The position numbers and the translations under genes were made by a program. Below are positions 43,720 through 50,719 of a DNA stretch of 64,000 nucleotides, piece by piece. The number at the start of each line of letters is the position of its first letter. The stretch's first letter is position 1. Origin of the DNA: Agrobacterium cavarae (GTDB lineage Bacteria > Pseudomonadota > Alphaproteobacteria > Rhizobiales > Rhizobiaceae); the NCBI RefSeq assembly GCF_004310285.1, contig NZ_SISF01000031.1, positions 1-64,000 on the forward strand, read 5' to 3'. Below the pieces are notes generated by a model that was not told the origin of the DNA, did not search any database, and saw only the letters and a program-made list of their open reading frames with translations.

Positions 43720-44280
43720 TCACACCCCAAAAAACCGCGCCAGCACATTGCACACCACGCGCAGATCCCCAAGCATATGGTGCTGCCGCTCTCCCTTGAT
43801 CACGCAGAAATCCAGCGCCGCCCAAAGGTTTTGGCGAAGCTCGTTCTGTGCGGTCTGGATGGTCTTGCGGCAGTCGTCATAGCGGGCAATCACCGCCTTG
43901 CACCATTTCTCGTAATCCTCGCTGATCGTCTGGGAGGGCGTGCTGCGCTCACTTTTGTCGCGCTCGCCATCCGGCGCCTTGATCGCCATCATGTAGGATT
44001 GGCGCAGTTCCAGAAACCGCACCGCGCCTTCATACTGGTCGTCGCTCAGACCATCGCGTTTGCCGAGCATGTTCAGCGTGCCGATATAGGTTGCTGCCCG
44101 TGGATCACGCGCTTCTTCGACCGTCACGCCCATGCGGCTTGCCCGCGCCTTCAGCGCCACGCTGTCTGCCGGCGCATGGGCACGGCCGGATCTTGAGATA
44201 CGACCATTCGGCTCACGCGCCACATTGATCACCTTGCGCCGTCCGCGCTTCTGCTTCAGTTTTTCGGCCTTGCTGGTCAT
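43720..44280 (-). CDS. Last gene of the early operon, unknown phage protein
   Basis: 186 residues, basic N-terminus (KAEKLKQKRGRRKVINVARE), then ALKARASRMGVTVEEARDPR, YIGTLNMLGKRDGLSDDQYE and ENYEKWCKAVIARYD-like helical sequence. Common in rhizobial prophages near replication-type genes, but function unknown. It starts 21 bases after the preceding small gene. Confidence 0.65.
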   Translation of the reverse strand: MTSKAEKLKQKRGRRKVINVAREPNGRISRSGRAHAPADSVALKARASRMGVTVEEARDPRAATYIGTLNMLGKRDGLSDDQYEGAVRFLELRQSYMMAIKAPDGERDKSERSTPSQTISEDYEKWCKAVIARYDDCRKTIQTAQNELRQNLWAALDFCVIKGERQHHMLGDLRVVCNVLARFFGV

Positions 44281-44301
44281 GCTGCTGGTCCTTTTCCGTT
44301 G

Positions 44302-44463
44302 TTAATCGCGCGCCAGGATGCGCTTGATGTCGTCCATGCAGGCCGATGCACCGCGGCCTTGCTGATACTGGTCGAGAATCCGGTGGATCGCCGTTTCCCG
44401 CTTCTTACGTTGCGATGCCGCCGCCTTTGCCTGGTGGATCGCCTCTGGAAATGCGCCGGTCAC
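44302..44463 (-). CDS. Small basic protein, GTG start
   Basis: 53 residues: MTGAFPEAIHQAKAAASQRK, then RETAIHRILDQYQQGRG and CMDDIKRILARD at the end. The GTG (44463) overlaps the previous stop as GTGA and follows GGAGGGG, a strong ribosome site. No family recognised. The coupling and ribosome site make it credible. Confidence 0.65.
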   Translation of the reverse strand: MTGAFPEAIHQAKAAASQRKKRETAIHRILDQYQQGRGASACMDDIKRILARD

Positions 44464-44804
44464 GCCCCGCCCTCCAAAGCTTGCGCCTTCGCCTTGCGGT
44501 AGAGATGCAGAATGGAGGTGTGGTCGCGGCGCATGAAGCGGGCGATCTGCGGGTAGGTCTTGCCCAGCGCATCGCGAAAATGCACCACCATCTCCATCCG
44601 GATCCTGACCAGCCAGCGCGCCCGCACATCGCTGCGCACCAGATGCAGCGTGGCGTCGGGGTATTTCTCAAGAAGGTGACGCGCCGCGTCCGCCATGCTG
44701 TCACGCGCGCGGTATTCCAGCGGGCTGACAAGCCGCATGAAGCCGTCCACGCGGTTGGTCTGGATCAGGGTGAAATTCAGCTGTGTCTGAGGATAGAGGC
44801 TCAT
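44460..44804 (-). CDS. Phage protein with DnaA domain IV-like helix-turn-helix
   Basis: 114 residues. The C-terminal half, VRARWLVRIRMEMVVHFRDA then YPQIARFMRRDHTSILHLYR, matches the DNA-binding domain of DnaA (signature region RDHTSILHLYRKAK) without the ATPase. Such proteins may bind DnaA boxes to redirect replication or regulate early phage genes. Start and stop overlap neighbours by four bases (ATGA, GTGA). Confidence 0.75.
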   Translation of the reverse strand: MSLYPQTQLNFTLIQTNRVDGFMRLVSPLEYRARDSMADAARHLLEKYPDATLHLVRSDVRARWLVRIRMEMVVHFRDALGKTYPQIARFMRRDHTSILHLYRKAKAQALEGGA

Positions 44805-45439
44805 CGTCTGTCGTCCTTGCCGATGCGTGTCTTTGAAATCTTGGAAGGGTGCTGCGGCGTCTTCTTCATCGCATCCAGCGTCGCCTGCACCTGCGGATCG
44901 AGAGAGCCATGCAGGAACCCGACCCTCGCCGGGGCGCCTGCGCGCGCCTCCGCCACAATCGCCCTCACCCGCGCCTTCACCGCAGGATCAGCCCGCTCGA
45001 TGGCAATCATCGCCCGCCGTTTCTCATCCGCCGCACGGTCGAACAGCCGCGAGGCCTCGATGCGCAGCGCACAGCGTTCGGCATGGAAAGGCGCGATAAT
45101 GGCTCTGGCCTGCTTGCCGAACTCCGCACAGGTAGGCACGAACTGGCCGGTATGGTTGGCAACCCGCCCGGCGATGAAATCATTGGCCGCCTCGCACACC
45201 GTCCATTCCGGCAGATCGGCGCAGACACCGCGAAACTCGCGGCCAAACGCCGCCACATCCACGCCCGGCTGCGGGCGAAACTGGCCGATCAGCCGAAGCG
45301 CCGTATCGCGAATGGTCTCCGGCGCGGCAGGCGCAAGCAGCCGGTCGATTTCCTGCACCCGCAGGGCAATCTGCCGTGCACGCTCACGATACCGCTCCGG
45401 CAGCCGGTCGAACTGATCCTTGGCAATGAGGTCAAACAT
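44801..45439 (-). CDS. Early phage protein of unknown function
   Basis: 212 residues, Ala/Arg-rich and helical. FDRLPERYRERARQIALRVQ begins it, with ADLPEWTVCEAANDFIAGRV and HTGQFVPTCAEFGKQARAII in the middle. No catalytic motif seen. It follows the DUF1376 protein with an 8-base overlap, a pairing seen in replication modules (helper and loader), so a replication role is possible but unproved. Confidence 0.6.
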   Translation of the reverse strand: MFDLIAKDQFDRLPERYRERARQIALRVQEIDRLLAPAAPETIRDTALRLIGQFRPQPGVDVAAFGREFRGVCADLPEWTVCEAANDFIAGRVANHTGQFVPTCAEFGKQARAIIAPFHAERCALRIEASRLFDRAADEKRRAMIAIERADPAVKARVRAIVAEARAGAPARVGFLHGSLDPQVQATLDAMKKTPQHPSKISKTRIGKDDRR

Positions 45440-45923
45440 CCTGAAACGCCTCCATCAACAAATCGCGGGATGATTTTTTCGACGCGCGAGCGCCTTTGGA
45501 AAAATCGCCAGATTTTTCTTCTATGGGTGTGACTCTGGAAGCAGAGCCTTCGCTGTGCTTTGGCAATGCCTTCGCATCGCCTTTTTTCTCGCTTTTCCAG
45601 CGGGTTACGGCGCTATCTCTGGCTTTCGCCTTGCGCTCCATGGCCTTTTCGCGCTCGATCCGCAGCCGCTTCTGCACCCATTTTTTCCGCCGCTTGTCGA
45701 GCTTCCAGAACGCCATCACCACCGGCTTCATCGCCCGCCACTTGGCCGGCGAAACCTTGGCCTGCAGCGCCAGAAGTTCATCATCATCGGCCAGCGAACA
45801 ATCGGGGGAGCGCCACGCCTGGAAGAGCAGCAGCAGATAGGCGCCATGCTGCTCGGTGGTCAGATGCACCGTGTCGGCCAGATAGGCATCGGTCCAGAAC
45901 GGCATGAAAGGCAGGTTAGCCAT
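45432..45923 (-). CDS. DUF1376 phage replication-type protein
   Basis: 163 residues from ATG 45923 (MANLPFMPFWTDAYLADTVH). LTTEQHGAYLLLLFQAWRSP and WLDKRRKKWVQKRL-like sequence match DUF1376 proteins, which occur in phage replication-initiation regions. The C-terminal 60 residues are charged and disordered (Lys, Ser). Confidence 0.75.
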   Translation of the reverse strand: MANLPFMPFWTDAYLADTVHLTTEQHGAYLLLLFQAWRSPDCSLADDDELLALQAKVSPAKWRAMKPVVMAFWKLDKRRKKWVQKRLRIEREKAMERKAKARDSAVTRWKSEKKGDAKALPKHSEGSASRVTPIEEKSGDFSKGARASKKSSRDLLMEAFQDV

Positions 45924-46122
45924 TGGCATTCTCCGCGCGCATCGGCGGCGTGCCCCAGGCATCCTTGGCCGGGTGATACTTGATCACCGCCACATTCGCC
46001 GCCCGGCTTTCTTCGCGAAGCCGCGCAAGCTCATTGTAAACATCCGCTTCCGTGCGCCCCAGAATGTAGGCGATCTCGGCCGTGTCATAGCCGGAGCGAA
46101 AAAGTGTCAGTGCCTTGCTCAT
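45916..46122 (-). CDS. Small helix-turn-helix-like protein
   Basis: 68 residues from ATG 46122 (MSKALTLFRSGYDTAEIAYI). The segment YDTAEIAYILGRTEADVYNE looks like a helix-turn-helix of the kind that scans for repeats (similar to small GcrA/sigma-like motifs). It overlaps both neighbours by 4-8 bases. A DNA-binding early regulator is plausible. Confidence 0.6.
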   Translation of the reverse strand: MSKALTLFRSGYDTAEIAYILGRTEADVYNELARLREESRAANVAVIKYHPAKDAWGTPPMRAENANG

Positions 46123-46295
46123 GCGTGTTCCCGCTTCCTCGCCATCAGGCGGCAAAGTTCGCCTGTCGTCTGAACCGCAGGCGCAGACTTAAGGCACGTG
46201 GTATTGGCAATGGTGATATCGGCCGCACCTTCAGGGTACGGCTGAGAGTTTTCGGGCCGAAAGGCCGGCGCTCCGCGCTCGATTTTTCCCGACAA
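46119..46295 (-). CDS. Small early protein with uncertain start
   Basis: 58 residues if TTG 46295 is used (after CGAGGCG); TTG 46370 would give 83. No ATG or GTG exists in the frame. The stop overlaps the next start as ATGA, which supports translation. Sequence: IERGAPAFRPENSQPYPEGA, then TCLKSAPAVQTTGELCRLMA. Not recognised. Confidence 0.45.
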   Translation of the reverse strand: MSGKIERGAPAFRPENSQPYPEGAADITIANTTCLKSAPAVQTTGELCRLMARKREHA

Positions 46296-46305
46296 ACGCC
46301 TCGAA

Positions 46306-46415
46306 CCGTCTTCTCGAGACGGCAAAGGCTTCAAGGATTGGATGGTTGGGCTGACGGCCCGGGAGGACAAGCCGTCAGCCCGTTTTTGATCGCCAGGGAG
46401 GAGACGCGATCAAAA
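46306..46415 (-). ncRNA. Three hairpins with anti-Shine-Dalgarno loops (leader or sRNA candidate)
   Basis: On the minus strand there are, in order: TTTTGATCGC/GCGATCAAAA (46415-46384), a perfect 10-bp stem with loop GTCTCCTCCCTG; GGGCTGACGG/CCGTCAGCCC (46381-46348), a perfect 10-bp stem with loop CTTGTCCTCCCGGG; and CCGTCT/AGACGG (46322-46306). Both large loops carry TCCTCCC, complementary to ribosome-binding sites. They occupy the 184-base gap 46296-46479 in an otherwise overlapping operon. Read on the plus strand, the second hairpin is followed by GTTTTTG and would be a terminator. It could be an operon leader or a small RNA. Confidence 0.5.
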
Positions 46416-46479
46416 CCTTCGATCCAGCGGCAGAACCGCCGAAATCTCGAACTCAGTCATGGGGCAAACACTGCAGCCA

Positions 46480-46614
46480 TCAGGCCGCCAGTCGCTCGCC
46501 ATTGATGCGGTTGACCTCGCAAAGAAGCTCGGCCTCGAAAGCCTCGAAATCGAGGCTCACATCCTCATCATCATCGGTTGCCACGGGCTGCATGTTGCTG
46601 TTGCATTGGGTCAT
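46480..46614 (-). CDS. Small acidic early protein
   Basis: 44 residues: MTQCNSNMQPVATDDDEDVS then LDFEAFEAELLCEVNRING. Very acidic, a composition seen in phage anti-host peptides and DNA mimics. Its ATG overlaps the preceding stop (ATGA at 46611-46614). Function unknown. Confidence 0.6.
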   Translation of the reverse strand: MTQCNSNMQPVATDDDEDVSLDFEAFEAELLCEVNRINGERLAA

Positions 46615-46844
46615 AGCCGCGCGGCCTCCTCGATGGTCAGCAACTCGCAAACCGGGCGGGCAAAGGTCACGGTGATCTTGACCAGCGTATTCCAATCCGG
46701 CCCGCGCTCGATCAGGTCGTGCAGCTCGTCCAGTTCCTCGATCGCGTGTTCGACATCGACGATACCGGCCTGGCTTCGATATTCGGCAACCGCCTTCCAG
46801 CGCGCCACGGCGAAGCCGGGTCTGTCCAGAACATCAGTCATCAT
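46611..46844 (-). CDS. Early protein of unknown function
   Basis: 77 residues: MMTDVLDRPGFAVARWKAVA, then VEHAIEELDELHDLIERGPD and VKITVTFARPVCELLTIEE. Helical and acidic, with no motif recognised. Coupled at both ends. The second ATG (46841) is equally possible. Confidence 0.65.
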   Translation of the reverse strand: MMTDVLDRPGFAVARWKAVAEYRSQAGIVDVEHAIEELDELHDLIERGPDWNTLVKITVTFARPVCELLTIEEAARL

Positions 46845-47013
46845 TCTTTCCTTCCCGGATTTCGACCGGCGTCACCGTTCCGCACCTGTCGCAGAACCGC
46901 TCGATCTGGTGTTCGATAGAAAGCGGGCGCCGGCATTCGCGGCAGCCGATATAGCGTGTCTGAAACGCGGCGCGGCGCGCCTGCGCGGATGCTTCGATAC
47001 GGACAGAACTCAT
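46834..47013 (-). CDS. Zinc-ribbon mini-protein
   Basis: 59 residues with two Cys pairs, YIGCRECRRPL and FCDRCGTVTPVE, spaced as in small zinc ribbons. Preceded by AAGGAGG and coupled to the previous stop (ATGA at 47010-47013). Similar DksA/TraR-like or ribbon-helix proteins act in phage transcription control, but this one has no further family signature. It overlaps the next gene by 11 bases. Confidence 0.7.
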   Translation of the reverse strand: MSSVRIEASAQARRAAFQTRYIGCRECRRPLSIEHQIERFCDRCGTVTPVEIREGKNDD

Positions 47014-47348
47014 GCGTGCCGATCCTCCTTGAAGGTCAAAGCCCGCCTTTGCCTCGCCCCGATGCCGGGAGCGGCCAGCGCGGCGAAGGACGCATCGGTC
47101 CTCCGCTTCGCTGCCTGCCGCTCGCCAAAGACATCGGGGCGCAGGTCCAGACGAGGGACAAACCCATCCCCCGCCATTCGCAAGACAGACACCGTCTCAA
47201 CCGCGACAGCCCCTTTGGCGCAGACCTCTCGGGCCGCCACCCTTGACCGGCAAACGAACGGCTTGAAGCCGCTCCCTGCCAAGCCGGGTCCGACCCGGAA
47301 GCCATCGGCCTCAGCGCCCGGTGCGATGTGATGACGAAATTTGTTCAT
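47010..47348 (-). CDS. First gene of the early operon, possibly leaderless
   Basis: 112 residues, Arg/Ala/Gly-rich, no helix-turn-helix seen (MNKFRHHIAPGAEADGFRVG begins it). It lies in the place of Cro, divergent from the repressor. The predicted leftward -10 ends six bases before the ATG, so transcription would begin at or next to the start codon. The stop overlaps the next start (ATGA). If it is not translated, this stretch would be a leader for the zinc-ribbon gene. Confidence 0.5.
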   Translation of the reverse strand: MNKFRHHIAPGAEADGFRVGPGLAGSGFKPFVCRSRVAAREVCAKGAVAVETVSVLRMAGDGFVPRLDLRPDVFGERQAAKRRTDASFAALAAPGIGARQRRALTFKEDRHA

Positions 47349-47396
47349 ACAAGGAAACTAGTAAAAATTGGGACATCCGTCAACTAGTTTCCTTGT
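47349..47396. promoter_or_regulatory. CI operators and leftward early promoter
   Basis: ACAAGGAAACTAGT (47349-47362) and ACTAGTTTCCTTGT (47383-47396) are perfect inverted copies. On the minus strand TTGACG begins at the inner edge of the right copy, followed by exactly 17 bases and TAGTTT within the left copy (47360-47355). Repressor bound to either site would cover the -35 or the -10 of the early promoter. A weaker half site (TAGAAACTA) lies at 47421-47429, just before the repressor gene. Confidence 0.75.
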
Positions 47397-47432
47397 GTGC
47401 GTTTCCACAAGTGTTCTGGTAGAAACTAAGCC

Positions 47433-48032
47433 ATGGGAATTATTGGCGAAAATCTGAAATCGATCAGGAAGATCAAAAATCTTTCGCAGGCGAAAGTTGC
47501 GGAACTGTCGGGTGTGAGCCAGCAGCTCATCTCGCAGCTCGAGACTGGCTTGACTGAAAAGACCACTGAACTTCCCGCCCTTGCCCAGGCGCTCGGCGTC
47601 AGCGTCCACGAACTAGACCCATCCTACACGCCGGATGCCGAAGGCGTTCCCACCCTGATCGTGCCCTATCTCGCCTGGGTCAGCGCCGGCGCCATGATCC
47701 GCGATGACATCGCCGACGAAGCCCTTGGCCTCATCCGCGTGGCGGATTTACCGGCCTCGGGAGACTGGATTGCCTTGAAAGTCAGCGGCGATTCCATGGA
47801 CAGGATCTCCCCGCCCGACTCCATCATCTTTGTCGATCGCAACGATCGCAACCTCGTTCCCAATGGCTGCTACGTCATTTCGGACGTGGAAGGCAACGCC
47901 ACCTATAAGCGCTACCGCTCCGGCCCCATGCGCTTCGAGCCCGTCTCCACCAATCCGCAGCACGAACCGATCTTCCCGGACAACGACCCCATCATCGTCG
48001 GCCGCGTCCGCCGCTCGATCATCAACATGTAA
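47433..48032 (+). CDS. CI-type prophage repressor with self-cleaving S24 domain
   Basis: 199 residues. The N-terminal helix-turn-helix is LSQAKVAELSGVSQQLISQL (residues 18-37). The C-terminal LexA-like peptidase has the cleavage site Ala85-Gly86 in WVSAGAM, nucleophile Ser121 in VSGDSMD, and general base Lys159 in NATYKRY. It should hold the prophage silent and be cleaved after RecA activation. Operators lie on both sides of the gene. Confidence 0.93.
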   Translation: MGIIGENLKSIRKIKNLSQAKVAELSGVSQQLISQLETGLTEKTTELPALAQALGVSVHELDPSYTPDAEGVPTLIVPYLAWVSAGAMIRDDIADEALGLIRVADLPASGDWIALKVSGDSMDRISPPDSIIFVDRNDRNLVPNGCYVISDVEGNATYKRYRSGPMRFEPVSTNPQHEPIFPDNDPIIVGRVRRSIINM

Positions 48033-48143
48033 GCCTGCTGGCAAGGATCACCTCGCCGCCAATCCGACACCGATCGTCACAGCCACGGTCCGTTTGACCA
48101 GTCAGCCATCTGCAAACTGATTCTCTCTTTGTTCCCGCAGTTA

Positions 48144-48178
48144 CTAGTTTTCTTGTTGACGTAAATACTAGTATAATA
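48144..48178 (+). promoter_or_regulatory. Third CI operator and rightward promoter
   Basis: ACTAGTTTTCTTGT (48144-48157) differs by one base from the operator half at 47383. ATACTAGTAT (48166-48175) is a palindrome sharing the CTAGT core, overlapping a consensus TATAAT -10 (48173-48178). No strong -35 is spaced correctly (TTCTTG is 16 bases away), as expected of a regulated promoter. It drives the gene at 48269. Confidence 0.6.
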
Positions 48179-48268
48179 GTAGAAATGGATCTGTGCCCGA
48201 CAGGTGAACTCGCTTTAAGGGGAGTAACCCGGCCCCTGAGAAGACAGCGACGATGAGGATCATCCCCC

Positions 48269-48637
48269 ATGACCACGCCTGGCTACATCATCGGAAAAGA
48301 CGAAATGCTGCTGATTGCCACCCGCTGGCGCGATGGCGATACGGTTCTTCTGGAAATGCCGGTGCGCCTCTATAAGGCGGAGGAGATCCAGGCCCTGATC
48401 GATGAGACCACCTCGCAAAACTGCACGGTGATCAGCGTCGATCTCTATGACGTCACCGCCAAGAAGGCCATGTCCATCGCCGATGATTTCGATATCCGCC
48501 CTTTTGCTGAGCGCGAGGAAGACCGAAAGGAAGGGGACGCGCGCGACGAGATGGCCGAGCAACGCCGGCTGCGACACGGCACCGGTCTCTACAACACGCT
48601 GAACCATATGCAGCAGGGCATCCAGTCGCGAGCGTGA
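48269..48637 (+). CDS. Repressor-side gene of unknown function
   Basis: 122 residues: YIIGKDEMLLIATRWRDGDT, MPVRLYKAEEIQALIDETTS and DDFDIRPFAEREEDRKEGDA. No known domain. It is read rightward from a promoter overlapping a CI operator, so its expression is tied to the lysis-lysogeny switch. It is the last gene before the porin and sets the prophage edge. It might be an immunity or induction protein. Confidence 0.6.
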   Translation: MTTPGYIIGKDEMLLIATRWRDGDTVLLEMPVRLYKAEEIQALIDETTSQNCTVISVDLYDVTAKKAMSIADDFDIRPFAEREEDRKEGDARDEMAEQRRLRHGTGLYNTLNHMQQGIQSRA

Positions 48638-48700
48638 AGCCCATGGGCCATGAAGGGACAGACGCCCGGTATCGCCGGAACGCTTTACCGTTTTGAATCG

Positions 48701-48750
48701 GCGCATCGTGCCTTTGCGAAAATCGAGCCCGATTTTCGCGCCGATGCTGT
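48701..48750 (-). repeat. Dispersed palindromic repeat, copy 2
   Basis: Reverse-complement copy of the element at 17124, with the core CGAAAATCGAGCCCGATTTTCG between CGCATCGTGC and CCGATGCTGT. It lies in the 251-base gap between prophage and porin; otherwise that gap (48638-48888) shows only an unresolved promoter region. Confidence 0.75.
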
Positions 48751-48888
48751 AGCCCTGAAAAGAGCGGAGTGGCACGCCACCGCGCTCCAAGCTGCAGGCC
48801 GCAAGATGTTTCTGTTGTTGCTTCGGAGTTACAGCATTTTGCCGCCAATAGGCTATCGATAGCGCCATTGAACCTCAGAGTGCTTCCG

Positions 48889-49557
48889 ATGAAAACCACT
48901 GTCTTTGCCGCCGCCGCTTTTATTCTTGCCGCAACTTCCGCAATTGCCGCGGACGCCGTCTCGGACGTTCCCGCAGCGCCGGTTGCCCTCGACAACTCTT
49001 CCTTCTCCTGGAGCGGCTTCAACGCGGGTATTCAGGTTGGATATGGCTGGAACAAGAACGATATTCTGAGCATCGCCCCGGTCGGCACGGTGAATGCTAA
49101 TTTCGACGACGGCCTGATCGGCGGTTTTGCCGGTTACAATTATCAGTTCTCCAACAACTGGATCGCAGGCGTCGAAGGTGATTTCGAAGGCAACCTGGGC
49201 GGCGGCAAGCTCACGGTTCTCGCACCCGATTTTTACGAATACGGCTTCGATTGGCAGGGCTCGGTCCGCGGCAAGGTCGGCTACGCGGTTGATCGCGCTT
49301 TGGTCTATGGCACGGCCGGCTGGGCCATCGGCCGCGGCTACCTGACGGTGCCAGGTGCCGGTACCCAGAAGGAAAACTTCTACGGCTTCACCGTCGGCGC
49401 CGGCGTCGATTACGCCTTCACCGACATGATCTTCGGTCGCGTCGAATATCGCTACACCAATTTCGGCGACCAGAATTTCGACTACGACGCCGGCCCACTG
49501 CTGAACTCAGACATCGACCAGCACGGTGTCCGCCTCGGCCTCGGCGTAAAGTTCTAA
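48889..49557 (+). CDS. Outer-membrane beta-barrel protein (Omp25/31-like)
   Basis: 222 residues from ATG 48889. A signal peptide ends at AIAA near residue 21. SFSWSGFNAGIQVGYGWNKN starts the mature barrel, and alternating strands end in GVRLGLGVKF with terminal Phe, the outer-membrane assembly signal. GGFAGYNYQFSNNWIAGVEG and FGRVEYRYTNFGDQNF are typical of rhizobial and Brucella Omp25/31 proteins. Host gene next to the prophage edge. Confidence 0.9.
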   Translation: MKTTVFAAAAFILAATSAIAADAVSDVPAAPVALDNSSFSWSGFNAGIQVGYGWNKNDILSIAPVGTVNANFDDGLIGGFAGYNYQFSNNWIAGVEGDFEGNLGGGKLTVLAPDFYEYGFDWQGSVRGKVGYAVDRALVYGTAGWAIGRGYLTVPGAGTQKENFYGFTVGAGVDYAFTDMIFGRVEYRYTNFGDQNFDYDAGPLLNSDIDQHGVRLGLGVKF

Positions 49558-49695
49558 ACCAATCGGCTGTCCGGTGACGTGCGCCGGGTAGCGGATGCTC
49601 TCAGCGGAACCGCGGCACACCCCAAGACGCGACACGGATCTGGGCCACATCTACGAGCTGGCCTGTTGCGCGCCGTCTCTGCCCCACCCACTGCC

Positions 49696-49817
49696 GTCAT
49701 CCTCGGGCTTGACCCGAGGATCCACCTTTTCAAAGACTTAACCGCAATTCGGCGCTCGTCCACCCGCACGACGGACTCTCAAGGATATGGATTCTCGGCT
49801 CAAGGCCCGAGAATGAC
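49696..49817. repeat. Rhizobial mosaic palindromic element
   Basis: GTCATCCTCGGGCTTGACCC starts the element and CTCGG...CCCGAGAATGAC ends it as a partial inverted copy, with GGATCCA and TGGATTC halves between. Same type as 40915-41001. It occupies the gap 49558-49838 between porin and thioesterase. Confidence 0.7.
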
Positions 49818-49838
49818 GCAGGAGAGTGTATCGCCCCC

Positions 49839-50228
49839 TCACCCCTTCACCGGCCGCGGGTTGCCCGCATCGTCCACCGCCACCATGATGAACACGGCCT
49901 CCGTCACCTTGTCGCGGGAATGTTGCGAATAGTGGCGCGTCCAGGCTTCGATCTTCAGCGTGATCGATGTGCGCCCCACCTTTTCGATGCGAGTGTAGAC
50001 ACACAGCGTGTCGCCGATCTTCACCGGCTTCTTGAAGACGATTTCGTTGACGGCAACGGTGACCGTGCGGCCGCCCGCCACGTCATTGGCGCGCACGAAG
50101 GCGGCAAGGTCCATCTGCGACATCACCCATCCGCCAAAAATATCACCGGCGGGATTGGCGTCAGCCGGCATGGCCAGCGTGCGAAGGGTCAGTTCCATAT
50201 CGGAGGGTGGTTGGTTGTCCATCAGCAT
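49839..50228 (-). CDS. Acyl-CoA thioesterase, hotdog fold (YciA-like)
   Basis: 129 residues. TLAMPADANPAGDIFGGWVM and SQMDLAAFVRANDVAGGRTV are signature sequences of YciA-type thioesterases with the catalytic Asn-x-x-Gly-Asp region; VFKKPVKIGDTLCVYTRIEK follows. It hydrolyses acyl-CoA thioesters. ATG 50222 is an alternative start. The 283-base gap upstream (50229-50512) is AT-rich towards its right end and holds only a small ATTACC/GGTAAT hairpin at 50412. Confidence 0.9.
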   Translation of the reverse strand: MLMDNQPPSDMELTLRTLAMPADANPAGDIFGGWVMSQMDLAAFVRANDVAGGRTVTVAVNEIVFKKPVKIGDTLCVYTRIEKVGRTSITLKIEAWTRHYSQHSRDKVTEAVFIMVAVDDAGNPRPVKG

Positions 50229-50512
50229 ACCTCTTGATCGCGCACCTCCCGGTGTCGCGATAGCCTATTCACCGACCATTGGAAAAGAGCGATTTCGTCT
50301 TGGCTGGTCTTCATTTCCAGCATGTCGATTGAAACAGGAACAAGGCTTTCGAGGCTCGCCCTCATCAACAACAAGTCACGTCAAACACAGTCAAAAAACC
50401 ACAACACAACAAATTACCAAGCTTCGGTAATGCTTCGTTAACTATAACGGCTCAGTCTCTTAATTTATTAGGTTAATTTCATATACTTCCAGATGCAGGG
50501 CGAGGCTCGAAA

Positions 50513-50719
50513 ATGGCATATGACTGGAGTGGGAATGACATCAAACAGAGGCATTACGACCGCCTGATCGTGGTCGCTCTGCTGGCCATCGTCTCGATTG
50601 CGGTGACGGCGCCCTTTATGCTTCGTTTCGAAACACAGACGATGAAAGGAGAGCGGATCGAAATCCGCTCACCGGTGGTCATGGAAGACACGCACGCTAT
50701 CCAGCTGGCGCGCTCGTAA
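50513..50719 (+). CDS. Small single-pass membrane protein
   Basis: 68 residues with one transmembrane segment, LIVVALLAIVSIAVTAPFML, flanked by a soluble N-terminus (MAYDWSGNDIKQRHYDR) and an exposed tail. Its 3' end overlaps the convergent ABC gene by 23 bases. Function unknown. Confidence 0.7.
   Translation: MAYDWSGNDIKQRHYDRLIVVALLAIVSIAVTAPFMLRFETQTMKGERIEIRSPVVMEDTHAIQLARS

Larger units (their letters stand above)
10530..48637. mobile_element. Podovirus-like prophage (BPP-1-type head, T7-like tail)
   Basis: About 38 kb of contiguous phage genes: repressor, early genes, terminases, portal, scaffold, major capsid, cement, tail tubes, ejection proteins, tail fibre and lysis cassette. The size matches a 38-42 kb podovirus genome. 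The left edge is set by DedA ending at 10511 and the right edge by the last repressor-side gene ending at 48637, followed by a host porin. I saw no integrase, recombinase or transposase and no convincing att repeat, so the exact ends are uncertain. Host-type palindromic repeats inside it suggest long residence. Confidence 0.88.

Noticed and set aside
46348..46387. Plus-strand rho-independent terminator
   Set aside because: The hairpin and GTTTTTG fit, but no plus-strand gene lies upstream that it could serve; I prefer to treat it as part of the minus-strand leader.
30168..48637. A diversity-generating retroelement, as in Bordetella phage BPP-1
   Set aside because: The head genes are BPP-1-like, but no reverse transcriptase, template repeat or Mtd-like variable protein was found; the tail fibre is T7-like instead.
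10530..48637. CRISPR array or anti-phage defence cassette in the prophage
   Set aside because: No regularly spaced repeats were seen and no nuclease, helicase or toxin-antitoxin signature could be supported.
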